Assembly: GCA_947503525.1 (NCBI GenBank)
Contig: CANNEA010000003.1
Location: 558,001-622,000 of the forward strand
DNA length: 64,000 bases
From: an uncultured Carboxylicivirga sp.
Lineage (GTDB): Bacteria > Bacteroidota > Bacteroidia > Bacteroidales > Marinilabiliaceae
Direction of reading: 5' to 3'
This document shows, piece after piece, positions 18,386-26,974 of this stretch. The number at the start of each line of letters is the position of its first letter. Position 1 is the stretch's first letter. Below the pieces are notes generated by a model that saw only the letters and a program-made list of their open reading frames with translations, made no database searches and was not told where the DNA came from. The translations under genes were made by a program, and so were the position numbers.

Positions 18386-18910
18386 ATGAAAAGGAAAGGG
18401 ATAATTACATTGGTTGTTGCATTATGTTTGAGCTGTTTGGGAGCTTGCTCTTCAGATTCGGACATAATTACGGATAAGGATTTTCTGTATGAAACTTTGA
18501 CAAAAGGATCCTGGCAAATTGAGTTGCATCATTCGCTTAGCAAACGTAAGCTTGAGCATCCAAAGATAAAGCTAACATTTTCGGAACTTGGAAAGGTCAA
18601 GGCAAATCATGGAAGTCATTTATCAGACATTTGGATTGAAGGTGAAGGAGCCTATAGCTTAGTTTACGATAAGTTTGAACGTACAGGTGGTAATTGGGAG
18701 GCTGATGAGGAATCTGATGACATGGTTTTTGGATCGATGAAAGATGAAGAGGAGCTTTTTCTGTCACTTGCTTTTGGTACAAAAGAGCTATTGCTTTTTA
18801 ATCACCGATGGAAAGTAAAGGATTTTTCATCCACTTTGGTTGAGTTGAGGGCTAATGATCTATCATTACGTTTAAGTAAAAGCGATGATTTGAATTCGAT
18901 AGATAAGTAA
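18386..18910 (+). CDS. Hypothetical lipoprotein
   Basis: 174 residues. The signal peptide ends in a lipobox (CLGACS, Cys21). The mature part (KGSWQIELHHSLS, then a LTFSELGKVKANHG segment) has the look of the small lipocalin-like or META-like lipoproteins of Bacteroidota, which open with a GxW motif, but no family can be named with confidence. It is a lone gene with more than 700 bp before it and is convergent with the alginate operon. No terminator was seen in the 152 bp between them. Confidence 0.6.
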   Translation: MKRKGIITLVVALCLSCLGACSSDSDIITDKDFLYETLTKGSWQIELHHSLSKRKLEHPKIKLTFSELGKVKANHGSHLSDIWIEGEGAYSLVYDKFERTGGNWEADEESDDMVFGSMKDEEELFLSLAFGTKELLLFNHRWKVKDFSSTLVELRANDLSLRLSKSDDLNSIDK

Positions 18911-19062
18911 CAGATATTTGGCTAAACATCCGTTACTCATTTTCTACTCGAATCACCTCGACTGGTTTGTATTTGATAGTACTTGACTAGAGCGCTCAAC
19001 TTATTCTTAGATAGCACTCAAGGTATTTGTCATGTGCTGTTTTCAAATTTTGAAGGCATTTA

Positions 19063-20145
19063 CTAATCATTCTTAGTAAAATAGCCTTGATTAGATATTG
19101 ATTTGTCGCTTACAACAATACTGGCTTTTTTAAACCAAACTTCTGTATAGTTTCCGGTTTCGTATTGTTTTTTCAAATCACCATTAAAAGTTTCAGCAGC
19201 CGAACACCAGTTTTTATTTACTTCCGGTGATTTTCCATTGGTTTGGTTGTATGCACCTAATTTAAAGAATAAACCTTCCTCAGAATAAGCATTTGAACGT
19301 TCGGTACCATCCTGACCAATGGTTACAAACAGCTTCTGTGTTTGCAATGGCAAATCCTCTTTTGTTAGGTAGTCCGATTCGATTAAGTTTTTAGTAAAGC
19401 TAACTGTTTCATGCCCTTTACTGGTAAAAGTCAGATACATAATGCCATCTTCTTTAACTTCTATTTCATAAGAAAACTCTTCGCCTAAGGCAATGCCATC
19501 TTCAGGTTCTTGGGGGTAGGTACTTTCTGCACTTCCAACCGTTGAAAAGTCATTGCCCCAAACAGCAGATGAATAGTCCCATCTTTTCGAGTTATCGTCC
19601 CCGGAAGTATTGATCTCGTAATGCCAGAAAACAGATCCTAAGGTATGCCCGGGGAATTTCTTGTAGAATATTTTAAGCGGTTCGTTCTCGTGTCCATCGG
19701 CACTATGTATTTGTCCGACAACAACGGAATATGAAGCCGCCACTCGAGCATCTCCTGTGGCTGAGACATTCATAACTTTTAGGCTTGCCGATAATTTAGC
19801 AGGTGTTTCAGCCGACCATTTTTTTAATTGCGCCAATTCGGTTCTGCAGTTGTTTGATGTGCCGTGTGTGTCGCCCGCATTGGGAGCTTTAAATACGACC
19901 CAATCTCCTGTTTTATCCGTTTGGGTATAAAAATAGTCTGGATGTTCATATTTGTTAGCAACTCCTGCGTTTGAGCCATCCCCAAGTATGAGATTCCAAT
20001 GATCAAAAAATGGAATGACTTCACTCGCATACTTTGTTGTGACAAGCTTTGTTTTCTCAGTTTTTTTTGGACTGTTTGAACAGCTATTTAAAACTGCAAA
20101 AAGACTTAAAACAGTTGCCAATATTTTAATTGTTTTCATTTTCAT
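19063..20145 (-). CDS. Alginate lyase, polysaccharide lyase family 7, lipoprotein
   Basis: 360 residues. The lipobox is LNSCS (Cys22), so the enzyme is membrane-anchored. All three PL7 signature regions are present: RTEL at 101-104 (usual R-T/S-E-L/V-R, here with Ala after Leu), QIH at 145-147, and FFKLGAYNQ at 293-301. These hold the catalytic Arg, Gln, His and Tyr. PL7 enzymes cleave alginate by beta-elimination, and QIH types favour guluronate-containing links. It is the last gene of a five-ORF minus-strand operon, 29 bp after the SDR gene. The single lyase suggests that other alginate genes lie elsewhere or that oligomers are taken from other organisms. Confidence 0.9.
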   Translation of the reverse strand: MKMKTIKILATVLSLFAVLNSCSNSPKKTEKTKLVTTKYASEVIPFFDHWNLILGDGSNAGVANKYEHPDYFYTQTDKTGDWVVFKAPNAGDTHGTSNNCRTELAQLKKWSAETPAKLSASLKVMNVSATGDARVAASYSVVVGQIHSADGHENEPLKIFYKKFPGHTLGSVFWHYEINTSGDDNSKRWDYSSAVWGNDFSTVGSAESTYPQEPEDGIALGEEFSYEIEVKEDGIMYLTFTSKGHETVSFTKNLIESDYLTKEDLPLQTQKLFVTIGQDGTERSNAYSEEGLFFKLGAYNQTNGKSPEVNKNWCSAAETFNGDLKKQYETGNYTEVWFKKASIVVSDKSISNQGYFTKND

Positions 20146-20174
20146 AATTTATGGAATTGCAAATCAAATTTTAA

Positions 20175-20939
20175 CTACATATTGTAAACGCCACCATTAA
20201 TATCTAGTGTAGCACCGGTAATGAAACCATCATATTCAGACGCTAAATACAATACCGCTCTGGCGACATCATCGGCATTACCAGGGCGTTGAATAGGGAT
20301 ACCTTCAATTGTTTTTGCTGCTGATTCTTTTGATGTATGCGTATCGTGAAACGATGTACCCAGAATAAGACCGGGAGCAACAGCGTTTACCCGGATGCCT
20401 TTAGGACCTAATTCGGAGGCTAAGGCTCTGGTAAATGTTAGGATAGCGCCTTTGCTTGTTGAGTAAACCAATGAGCCGGGATGCCCACCTTTACGACCTG
20501 CAAGAGATGCCAGGTTGACAATGCTACTGTTTTCATTTTTTTCCAAATAAGGAACGGCTGCACGGGTAACAAACATCATAGATGTAAGGTTAATATCCAT
20601 TACCTTGTGCCAGAACTCCGTCTCCATTTCGTTTAACATCTTTCGAGCAACAAGAGAACCGGCATTATTAATTAGGATGTCTAAACTACCAAGAGCTTTT
20701 ATGCTTTTCTCAAGCAATGTATTTGCATCCGTTTCATTTGTTAAATCGCCCCCAATAACAACAGCTTTCTGACCTTTGCTAATGGCATATTCTTCCAGTT
20801 GTTTTGCTTTATCTGCACTTGAAAAATAATGAATAGCAACATTTGCACCACTATCAATAAGATGCTTAGTGATTGATTCTCCAATGCCTTGAGCTCCTGC
20901 CGTTATGAGCACATTCTTGTTAGCTAATTTATCGTTCAT
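20175..20939 (-). CDS. SDR-family oxidoreductase, probable uronate (DEH/KduD-type) reductase
   Basis: 254 residues from the ATG at 20939; an in-frame ATG 27 bp upstream adds a non-SDR stretch. Classical SDR features are present: the nucleotide motif AGAQGIG (with Ala for the usual first Gly region), NNAG, catalytic Ser in VNLASLAG, YSTSK, and the PGLILGTSF loop. The protein ends DINGGVYNM. In alginate operons an SDR of this class reduces 4-deoxy-L-erythro-5-hexoseulose uronate to 2-keto-3-deoxygluconate. The neighbouring PL7 lyase and FadR-type regulator support that role, but KduD-type oxidation is also possible. Spacing to its neighbours is 29 and 31 bp. Confidence 0.8.
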   Translation of the reverse strand: MNDKLANKNVLITAGAQGIGESITKHLIDSGANVAIHYFSSADKAKQLEEYAISKGQKAVVIGGDLTNETDANTLLEKSIKALGSLDILINNAGSLVARKMLNEMETEFWHKVMDINLTSMMFVTRAAVPYLEKNENSSIVNLASLAGRKGGHPGSLVYSTSKGAILTFTRALASELGPKGIRVNAVAPGLILGTSFHDTHTSKESAAKTIEGIPIQRPGNADDVARAVLYLASEYDGFITGATLDINGGVYNM

Positions 20940-20970
20940 TATATTTAATTTTTTAAGTTTGCTCAATTTC

Positions 20971-21663
20971 CTATTCTATGTAATCTGATAATTTAGTGAA
21001 GTGTTTTTGCATCATCTTTTTTGCAAGTTCAGCATCATTTGCTTCTATGGCCAAATAGATGTTTTCGTGCTTTTCAATTTCTGATACTACTTTGTCTCCC
21101 TTACATACGGTGTCTTTATCGTAATTTGTTAAGATTGGAGGCGTAATTAAAAGCATTAAGCTTAACATGGTACTGTTTTTACATGCTTTAGCTATGGCCA
21201 AATGAAATAACAGATCTTCTTCCAGATAGTCTTCTCCTAAAGTTAATTTTGTCTTATATGCTGTGAGAGCCTTTTCTATATTTTTTAAATCATCCGAGCT
21301 TCTTCGTTCAGATGCCAAACAAACGATCTTTAATTCCAAACTTATTCTGGTTTCAACCAACTCGGTAAATGAAGGCGTGTCAAGCGATATAATTTCATCA
21401 ATCATACCGTTAAATCCAGTCAATCCAATATTTAAAACAGTGCCGCTTTGCGCCATCGATTTTAGCACCCCGTAAAATTCTAGTTTACGTATAGCTTCTC
21501 TTATTTGATTTCTGTTAACTCCAAACTTTTCAGACATCAACCTTTCGGAAGGTAACTTTTCTCCAACTTCAAGATTTCGTGTGTTGACCAAATCCCTTAT
21601 TTTAGAGATAGTATCATTTTGCAAGAATTTCTTATCGTCTTTATCTATTAAACTAATCTTCAT
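20971..21663 (-). CDS. FadR-subfamily GntR transcriptional regulator
   Basis: 230 residues. The N-terminal winged helix (about 15-80) has the GntR pattern RNLEVGEKLPSERLMSEKFGV followed by NRNQIREAIRKLE. The C-terminal FCD domain (about 95-225) is all helical with the metal- or effector-binding His/Asp set (LLFHLAIAKACKN, then HENIYLAIEANDAELA and MMQKHF). Uronate regulators of this subfamily (UxuR/ExuR) are released from DNA by sugar acids. It sits inside the operon it probably controls; three TTGG-n4-CCAA-like repeats overlap the operon promoter at 23233-23270. Confidence 0.9.
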   Translation of the reverse strand: MKISLIDKDDKKFLQNDTISKIRDLVNTRNLEVGEKLPSERLMSEKFGVNRNQIREAIRKLEFYGVLKSMAQSGTVLNIGLTGFNGMIDEIISLDTPSFTELVETRISLELKIVCLASERRSSDDLKNIEKALTAYKTKLTLGEDYLEEDLLFHLAIAKACKNSTMLSLMLLITPPILTNYDKDTVCKGDKVVSEIEKHENIYLAIEANDAELAKKMMQKHFTKLSDYIE

Positions 21664-21704
21664 TTAAATTGAATGCTTAAAGGTTATCTGTAGGTTTTGT
21701 TATT

Positions 21705-22979
21705 CTAAAAATACTCTGTAAGTGCTATTACTCCATTATAAGATATTACTAGTGAAAAGAATAATGCTGCAAAAAGACCAATATTAACGCCCATGCCTGT
21801 TGCGTATCCTTTCATTACTTTTTTGTTATTGACCAATAGGATAATACCCAGTATTACTGCCGGTAAAACAAATACATTAAATACCTGCGAAAGAATTTGA
21901 ATCTCAATAGGGTTGGCTCCAAAAGCAGGGCCGATTAAAGCAACTAAACAAGCCACAAATGTTACAATTCTAAATTGCTTTGAATTGGTATCCAACTCTC
22001 CCGATTGGTAATCGGCCAATAACAAAGGAGCAATTAAAAGACAGGGAAAAATGGAAGATAATCCGGCGCTTAAAGCACCAAAAAAGAAAATGGTTACCGC
22101 CCATTTTCCGGCAACAGGCTCTAATGTGGAGGCCATATCCAAAACATGGTTGACTTCTTTCCCTTCATAAAATAAGGCGCCTGCCGATACGGCCATAATA
22201 ATCCCGCTAATTACAAATATTAAAATGGCTGCGCTTATCGAATCATTTTTTTGCTGCTTTAAATTTTTAATGCTCCATCCTTTTCCTTTTACAAACAGCG
22301 GTCGTGATAAAAATGTGGCTGCAGCCATCGTTGTACCAACAAAGGCAGCCACCAACATTTTACCTCCAGGCACATCAGGAATAGTCGGTATTAATCCTTT
22401 GACTACATCAATGGGTAAGGGTTGTACAAATACCAGTGATAGTATAAATGAAAACCCCATTAAACTTACAAAGATGACTAGGATTTTTTCGAAGAAAGTG
22501 TACTTACCAACTAATAAAAGCAGGTAAAATACCACAATAATAACAATGGCAATTGTTAGAACTATGCCGTATTTATGCATGCTTAAATCAGCAAAATTGA
22601 CGGCTAATATTTCATAAATAATATTGGAAGAGATCCCGAGTATTCCCATTAAAGAATTCCATTGACCAAATGTGATTCCAATAATAATCAGGATAGCTAA
22701 AGCTTTACCATACTTTAAATGTTTCCTAAATCCATAGAGAGCCGTTTCGCCAGTGATTAATCCATAATTTCCGTAGGTAAACATTAATACACCAGAGAAC
22801 ATACAACTTAAGAGCAACACCCAAAGTAATTGCATATTGAATTTACTTCCGGCAACAATCATAGAGGTTACACTACCAGTACCTATGGTATATCCGATGG
22901 CAAAAATCCCAGGGCCAAATCCTAAAATGATCGCTATAATTTTCTTTAATAAAGATGTATTTCTCTTAGTGCTATCCAT
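21705..22979 (-). CDS. NRAMP-fold (APC superfamily) permease lacking the usual metal-site motifs
   Basis: 424 residues with about 11 hydrophobic segments. The overall order and the opening (FGPGIFAIGYTIGTGS) are those of the NRAMP family. However, the DPGN motif of helix 1 is replaced by GTGS at residues 33-36, and the helix-6 MPHN region reads MAAA at about 218-221. In true Mn/Fe transporters those places hold the metal ligands. The gene is in an alginate-type operon that has no other inner-membrane transporter, so it may carry uronates or their oligomers instead of metal (inference). It is 41 bp upstream of the regulator gene and 11 bp after a 36-aa ORF. Confidence 0.75.
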   Translation of the reverse strand: MDSTKRNTSLLKKIIAIILGFGPGIFAIGYTIGTGSVTSMIVAGSKFNMQLLWVLLLSCMFSGVLMFTYGNYGLITGETALYGFRKHLKYGKALAILIIIGITFGQWNSLMGILGISSNIIYEILAVNFADLSMHKYGIVLTIAIVIIVVFYLLLLVGKYTFFEKILVIFVSLMGFSFILSLVFVQPLPIDVVKGLIPTIPDVPGGKMLVAAFVGTTMAAATFLSRPLFVKGKGWSIKNLKQQKNDSISAAILIFVISGIIMAVSAGALFYEGKEVNHVLDMASTLEPVAGKWAVTIFFFGALSAGLSSIFPCLLIAPLLLADYQSGELDTNSKQFRIVTFVACLVALIGPAFGANPIEIQILSQVFNVFVLPAVILGIILLVNNKKVMKGYATGMGVNIGLFAALFFSLVISYNGVIALTEYF

Positions 22980-22990
22980 GTATAAGGTAT

Positions 22991-23101
22991 TTATTTGTTG
23001 AATTCTTTCCAGTTGGTATGATAGAATTTTCCTGAGATATCCTTTTTTTCTTGGAAGCCATGTCCTCCAAAAGGATCTCTTTGTGCTTGTAATTGATTCA
23101 T
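22991..23101 (-). CDS. 36-residue ORF at the head of the alginate operon
   Basis: ATG at 23101, stop at 22991-22993. The product has an ordered, polar sequence (RDPFGGHGFQEKKDISGKF, then YHTNWKEFNK) with no hydrophobic segment. It lies only 11 bp before the permease start and downstream of the promoter at 23268-23300, so it is transcribed with the operon. A stop codon 10 codons upstream rules out a longer protein. It could be a small protein, a translated leader, or a relic of a longer gene. No family is recognised. Confidence 0.5.
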   Translation of the reverse strand: MNQLQAQRDPFGGHGFQEKKDISGKFYHTNWKEFNK

Positions 23102-23232
23102 TGCTAACTTATTTAAACTATAAAGCCATCAAGTTGATTCTCATTATTAAGTGCCTCAGTTTTAGATACTATTTAATATGATTTTCGGTTTCAATCTAAC
23201 ATTGTTTAAGTCGTTAATAGAGTCTGTTTTAA

Positions 23233-23270
23233 TTGGGTATCCAATTTGGGTAACCAGTTTGGATGCCCAA
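23233..23270. promoter_or_regulatory. Three tandem 13-bp operator-like repeats (probable FadR-type regulator sites)
   Basis: TTGGGTATCCAA (23233-23244), TTGGGTAACCAG (23246-23257) and TTGGATGCCCAA (23259-23270) recur exactly every 13 bp. Each is a near-palindrome, close to the TTGGTATACCAA-type sites of UxuR/ExuR regulators. They overlap the -7 box and the start region of the minus-strand promoter, which is a repressor position. Confidence 0.7.
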
Positions 23271-23300
23271 ATGTACATTATATTTTAGAATAAAAACAAA
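23268..23300 (-). promoter_or_regulatory. Promoter of the alginate-type operon
   Basis: On the minus strand TTTG (23300-23297) is followed after 21 bases by TACATTTG (23275-23268), an exact match to TAnnTTTG. Transcription would begin near 23261, about 160 bases before the 36-aa ORF. The -7 box overlaps the third operator repeat. Confidence 0.65.
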
Positions 23301-23761
23301 AGTTTCGTAGAAATAATATTCAAAAACAGATGGGAAAGAGTAGGCTTAGCTAAAATAAATCAAGCAAGTACAGCGGATAGCGTACCTGTTCAGTTCACTT
23401 AAAGTTCAATTTTATTCAAACTCCTTACTGTTTTGATTAATCTTAATGATCAAGGTTTTCAAACAAAACGGTAGTTTGCTGATATGAGCTGGTTCGAATT
23501 TAGTATTATCGTTTTTTTAAGCGGCGGGGAGGGGGGAAGAATAAAAAAATGGCTATGTCGAACCATATTTCCCGTTATGTTTGCACCTCCTTATCTTGGA
23601 GATATTTCTTCTTTTACCACTTTGTAAAGCATGAGGGTATAAGTGTTGTCGAACTTTGTAGCTATTCATTATCAAACCGATCTAGGGATGATTCGATCTA
23701 TAAGCTTTTTCTACTAAGTTTTCCGCCATTACTTATACAAAATGTTAAATGCGTTTTTATA
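23301..23761. other. About 460 bp without a supported gene
   Basis: It holds a G-rich patch (GCGGCGGGGAGGGGGG near 23521-23536) and nothing else recognisable. An open frame on the plus strand (23549-23806) runs into the corA gene antisense and has no protein-like character. Confidence 0.4.
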
Positions 23762-24817
23762 TTAGTACCACTTCTTTCTTTTGAAGTATATTATCATTCC
23801 TACTAATACAATTAATATTATTGCCCAAACACCAAAATAACCCCATTTCCAGTTTAATTCTGGCATATATGAAAAATTCATCCCGTAAATACCTGCAATA
23901 AAAGTTAAAGGGATAAAAATTGTGGATACAACAGTTAAAGTTTTCATAACTTGATTCATTCGGTGTCCTTGTATCGAAAAAAATAAATTTGAAATACTTT
24001 CAAGTCTGACTTCTATTTGTTCACAATCATCAATTAAAGAAAGGCAAAGGTCTTTTAGCTCAAAGAAATATTTTATATGTCTCTCATTAACAAATGAAAA
24101 CTTTTCTCTCTCAATCCTTACAACAAACTCTTTTATTGGAATAATAGTTTTTTTTATTTGGTGTACTTGTCGCTTAAAAAGTTCAGCGGAATTAATAATT
24201 TCAGGCGAAGGATCTTTACCAATGTCAATTTCAAGAGTTTCACTAATATTATTTTCAATGTCATTTATAGTGGTAAAATAATTGTCAAGTATGGATTCAA
24301 GCAATAAAAACAATAAGTAATCAGAACTTCGCTCTCTAACTATTCCAATGTCTTTTCTTAAACGTTCTCTTATGTGATTAAAATAGTCCGCTTTTCGCTC
24401 TTGAAATGAAACCAGATAATTTTGCCCCAAAATAAAACTAAGTTGTTCTTGTTCTATTATGGAATCACCTGATGGAATAATTGATTTTAATGTAAAAAAC
24501 CAATAATCATCAAACTCTTGAAATTTTGGCCTTTGATTGACATCCAAAAGGTCTTGAATAGCTAAATTGTGTATGTTGAGTTTAGAGCAAAGCGTTTTAA
24601 TTTTTTCAGAATCATGAATTCCATGTACATTCAACCAATTGTAATTTTCATTAAGAGAAAATTCTTTAAAGTCAGCAATTTTAAAATCTGGATTTTCCAA
24701 ACATTCTGACTTATTGTAAACAAATAGTTGAGCAGTTAATTCCTCAACCTGTTTAACACCTGTAAAGGTCGGCTTTGATGGATTTACTTTTTTCCTATTT
24801 AGCAGGTTGGTTATCAT
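23762..24817 (-). CDS. corA: CorA-family magnesium/cobalt channel
   Basis: 351 residues. The large cytoplasmic N-terminal domain has alternating beta and helical parts. Near the C-terminus are two membrane helices with the ion-selectivity signature GMN (in IAGIYGMNFSYMPELNW, after helix 1), followed by a Lys/Arg-rich end (FKRKKWY). Family members are pentameric Mg2+ channels of the inner membrane. The start overlaps the end of the mscS-type gene by 23 bp, so the two are translated together. That coupling suggests a shared ionic or osmotic response. Confidence 0.92.
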   Translation of the reverse strand: MITNLLNRKKVNPSKPTFTGVKQVEELTAQLFVYNKSECLENPDFKIADFKEFSLNENYNWLNVHGIHDSEKIKTLCSKLNIHNLAIQDLLDVNQRPKFQEFDDYWFFTLKSIIPSGDSIIEQEQLSFILGQNYLVSFQERKADYFNHIRERLRKDIGIVRERSSDYLLFLLLESILDNYFTTINDIENNISETLEIDIGKDPSPEIINSAELFKRQVHQIKKTIIPIKEFVVRIEREKFSFVNERHIKYFFELKDLCLSLIDDCEQIEVRLESISNLFFSIQGHRMNQVMKTLTVVSTIFIPLTFIAGIYGMNFSYMPELNWKWGYFGVWAIILIVLVGMIIYFKRKKWY

Positions 24818-25658
24818 TTTCTAAGTCTTTTTTATAAACAATTGTCCTGTATGGAAATGGAATTTCAATCCCTTCCTTGTCAAATCTCTGTTTTATTGAT
24901 TTTAAAAGGTCACATTTGAGAATGAATGCATTGTCATTTCCATTAGACCAAATATAAGCTTTTAAGTCTACCGAGAAATCCGATAGAGAGATGACACGAA
25001 TAATAACACAAGGCTCATTTTTAGCAATTTCTTCTTTACTTCTATTATCAATTAGCAAAGGGTGTTTTTGTGCTTCATCGCGGATTATATGTATGGCATG
25101 GTCAATATTGGAATCATAACTAATTGAGAATTCTACATGTTTTCTAATTCTTTCATCTTGGATATTGCTATTGATGATAGTTTCTTCACTAATCACACTA
25201 TTTGGAATTATTATTCTCCTATTTTCATAATCCTTGATTAGTGTATGCCTCAATGTTATCTCTTCAACAACTCCTTTTTGTCCATCTTTAAACTCTATGA
25301 TATCCGATATTCTAAATGGTTTAAAAATTAAAATAAAAATTCCACTAATGATGTTAGAGAAAGCTTTTTGCGAAGCAAATCCAACAACAATAGCAATTAT
25401 TCCTGCTCCTGCAAAAAGGGCTGTTCCAATTGATTTTAAATACGGGATTTTATAAAAAATAAAAATTATTGCTGATGTGTAAATTAAAAACCCTACGGAA
25501 TTTTTAATGAAAGAAAAGTTAGTAGGGTCAGTTTTCAATTTCTTTGCATATTTGGTAATAAATACGCTTAATAACTTCCTTAAAACTAAGGATAAAATAA
25601 TCGCAACCACTAGGGTTATGGCTACCAATAAAATGTAATTAATTGTGTCTTTATTCAT
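24795..25658 (-). CDS. Small-conductance mechanosensitive channel (MscS family)
   Basis: 287 residues. Three hydrophobic helices come first; the third is the pore-lining one (ALFAGAGIIAIVVGFASQKAFSNIISG). The conserved beta domain follows (FRISDIIEFKDGQKGVVEEITLRHTLI) with RRIIIPNS, then the C-terminal alpha-beta vestibule. It is a standard short MscS protein of about the usual length (286 in E. coli). It is the first gene of a two-gene unit and overlaps corA by 23 bp. It opens under membrane tension and lets out solutes on hypo-osmotic shock. Confidence 0.92.
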   Translation of the reverse strand: MNKDTINYILLVAITLVVAIILSLVLRKLLSVFITKYAKKLKTDPTNFSFIKNSVGFLIYTSAIIFIFYKIPYLKSIGTALFAGAGIIAIVVGFASQKAFSNIISGIFILIFKPFRISDIIEFKDGQKGVVEEITLRHTLIKDYENRRIIIPNSVISEETIINSNIQDERIRKHVEFSISYDSNIDHAIHIIRDEAQKHPLLIDNRSKEEIAKNEPCVIIRVISLSDFSVDLKAYIWSNGNDNAFILKCDLLKSIKQRFDKEGIEIPFPYRTIVYKKDLENDNQPAK

Positions 25659-25925
25659 GGCATTTGTCTCTTTATAAATTTACAATTTCTATGTAATACT
25701 AAGTACTACATGAATTATATTTTTTAGCCTTTCCATAGTTAGCTTGTATGTAGTTATCTATTTCAGTAATCAATATTGTTGTATTACACTTAAAATGCTT
25801 AAATAGGCCACATATAGATCGTAATGAAGTGAATGCATCATAATCCTAATTTTGGCACTAGGATTATCAGATGTGTAATCGATAAAAGCATGAACAGATA
25901 AGGGGAAGGCTACATTATATAATGA

Positions 25926-26621
25926 TCACAACTCTTTATCAATAAGGCCCAGAATGGCATTAATTTCATCTAATGCCCTATTATAAATTTCATCTTTTTC
26001 TCTCATAATATCGGAAATGATAATAAAGTAATTTTGAAATTGGTATTTAAAAAGTAAGTCCTCATTTTCAACCTTTATTGAGCGCAAACGAATTATTTTA
26101 TTCAATTCAGGAAAAATGATTTTTATAATTTCAAAATGAGCTTCCTCTATCTTGTTGATATAGATGTATATCTCTTCCAGTCTTTGAAGCCCTTCAATTA
26201 CTTCTTGATTGTTTAATAATTTAATTTCACCGCTGTTAACCAGTGATTGATAGGTATTTGTTTCCTGATGAAAATCAGAATATTCAAGAAGATTAACAGC
26301 AATTATTCCAAGAGAATCAAGATTACTTCTGTCATTATTTTCAATAAGCTCAATCGCATATTGGTATTGCTCATAATAAAACTGATTGAAATTTATATTG
26401 TTGCTAATGACTTGAGTATCTTCAAGTAGTTGCCTTTTAATATTTGAATAATAGTTAAGTTCTTCCTGAAGTTTGATTCTGCTTTGATTCCAGTTATTAA
26501 TTGTTAATGCGATTAGTATTCCAATAACAACTAATACTATTTCACCAATCGCATATTTCAGATAAGGAATTGTCTTACCATCCGAAAGAAAGCTTTGCCG
26601 AATTTTCCGAAAGAATTTCAT
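25926..26621 (-). CDS. DUF6090 family membrane protein
   Basis: 231 residues with the strongly conserved DUF6090 N-terminus: a basic MKFFRKIR start, KYAIGEIVLVVIGILIALTINNWN as the single membrane helix (about 23-45), then a long helical part (QLLEDTQVI, LVNSGEIKLLNNQEVIEGL). These proteins occur in many copies in Flavobacteriia and relatives; no function is known. It has one membrane helix and a periplasmic or cytoplasmic helical domain. It is a lone gene between gene-poor stretches. Confidence 0.85.
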   Translation of the reverse strand: MKFFRKIRQSFLSDGKTIPYLKYAIGEIVLVVIGILIALTINNWNQSRIKLQEELNYYSNIKRQLLEDTQVISNNINFNQFYYEQYQYAIELIENNDRSNLDSLGIIAVNLLEYSDFHQETNTYQSLVNSGEIKLLNNQEVIEGLQRLEEIYIYINKIEEAHFEIIKIIFPELNKIIRLRSIKVENEDLLFKYQFQNYFIIISDIMREKDEIYNRALDEINAILGLIDKEL

Positions 26622-26726
26622 TCCAAATATTTTTTACTAAATATATCCAAGGTTAGGTGTAACCAACATTTATTTAGTCAAGTTACTGATAAGCATAGTT
26701 TAATTTGCTAGAACAACAATAAATAA

Positions 26727-26903
26727 TTATAAAAATACGAATAGAATTAATTTTTCATGATTACTTTTTAGTTCAGTTTCCGTGTCTGTTTGGGCTATAA
26801 TGTCATTAATCTCTTTAATGGCTTTTTGACAGATAGGGTGTTTACCTTTAGTTAAATACTCATATTTCTTATAGCTTGTATTTGTGCCGCTATATTTAAA
26901 AAT
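26727..26903 (-). pseudogene. Gene remnant (58-codon frame without a start)
   Basis: The minus-strand frame from just after a stop at 26904-26906 to the stop at 26727 reads as natural protein (for example YKKYEYLTKGKHPICQKAI, then KEINDIIAQTD) but has no ATG, GTG or TTG near its beginning. It looks like the C-terminal end of a decayed gene. No family is recognised. The rest of 26622-26974 holds nothing else. Confidence 0.35.
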
Positions 26904-26974
26904 TCAGCTATGTATACTAATTGTTATACTTATGCGCTTAGCACCCTATTGTTTATGAATTACACACATTTGTT

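Noticed and set aside
23489-23500. GGTTCGAAT, resembling a tRNA T-arm
   Set aside because: No acceptor, D or anticodon stem can be formed around it, and no CCA or discriminator context is present.
23549-23806. 85-codon open frame on the plus strand upstream of and into corA
   Set aside because: It runs antisense into the 3' end of corA, has no protein-like pattern, no promoter and no neighbour logic.
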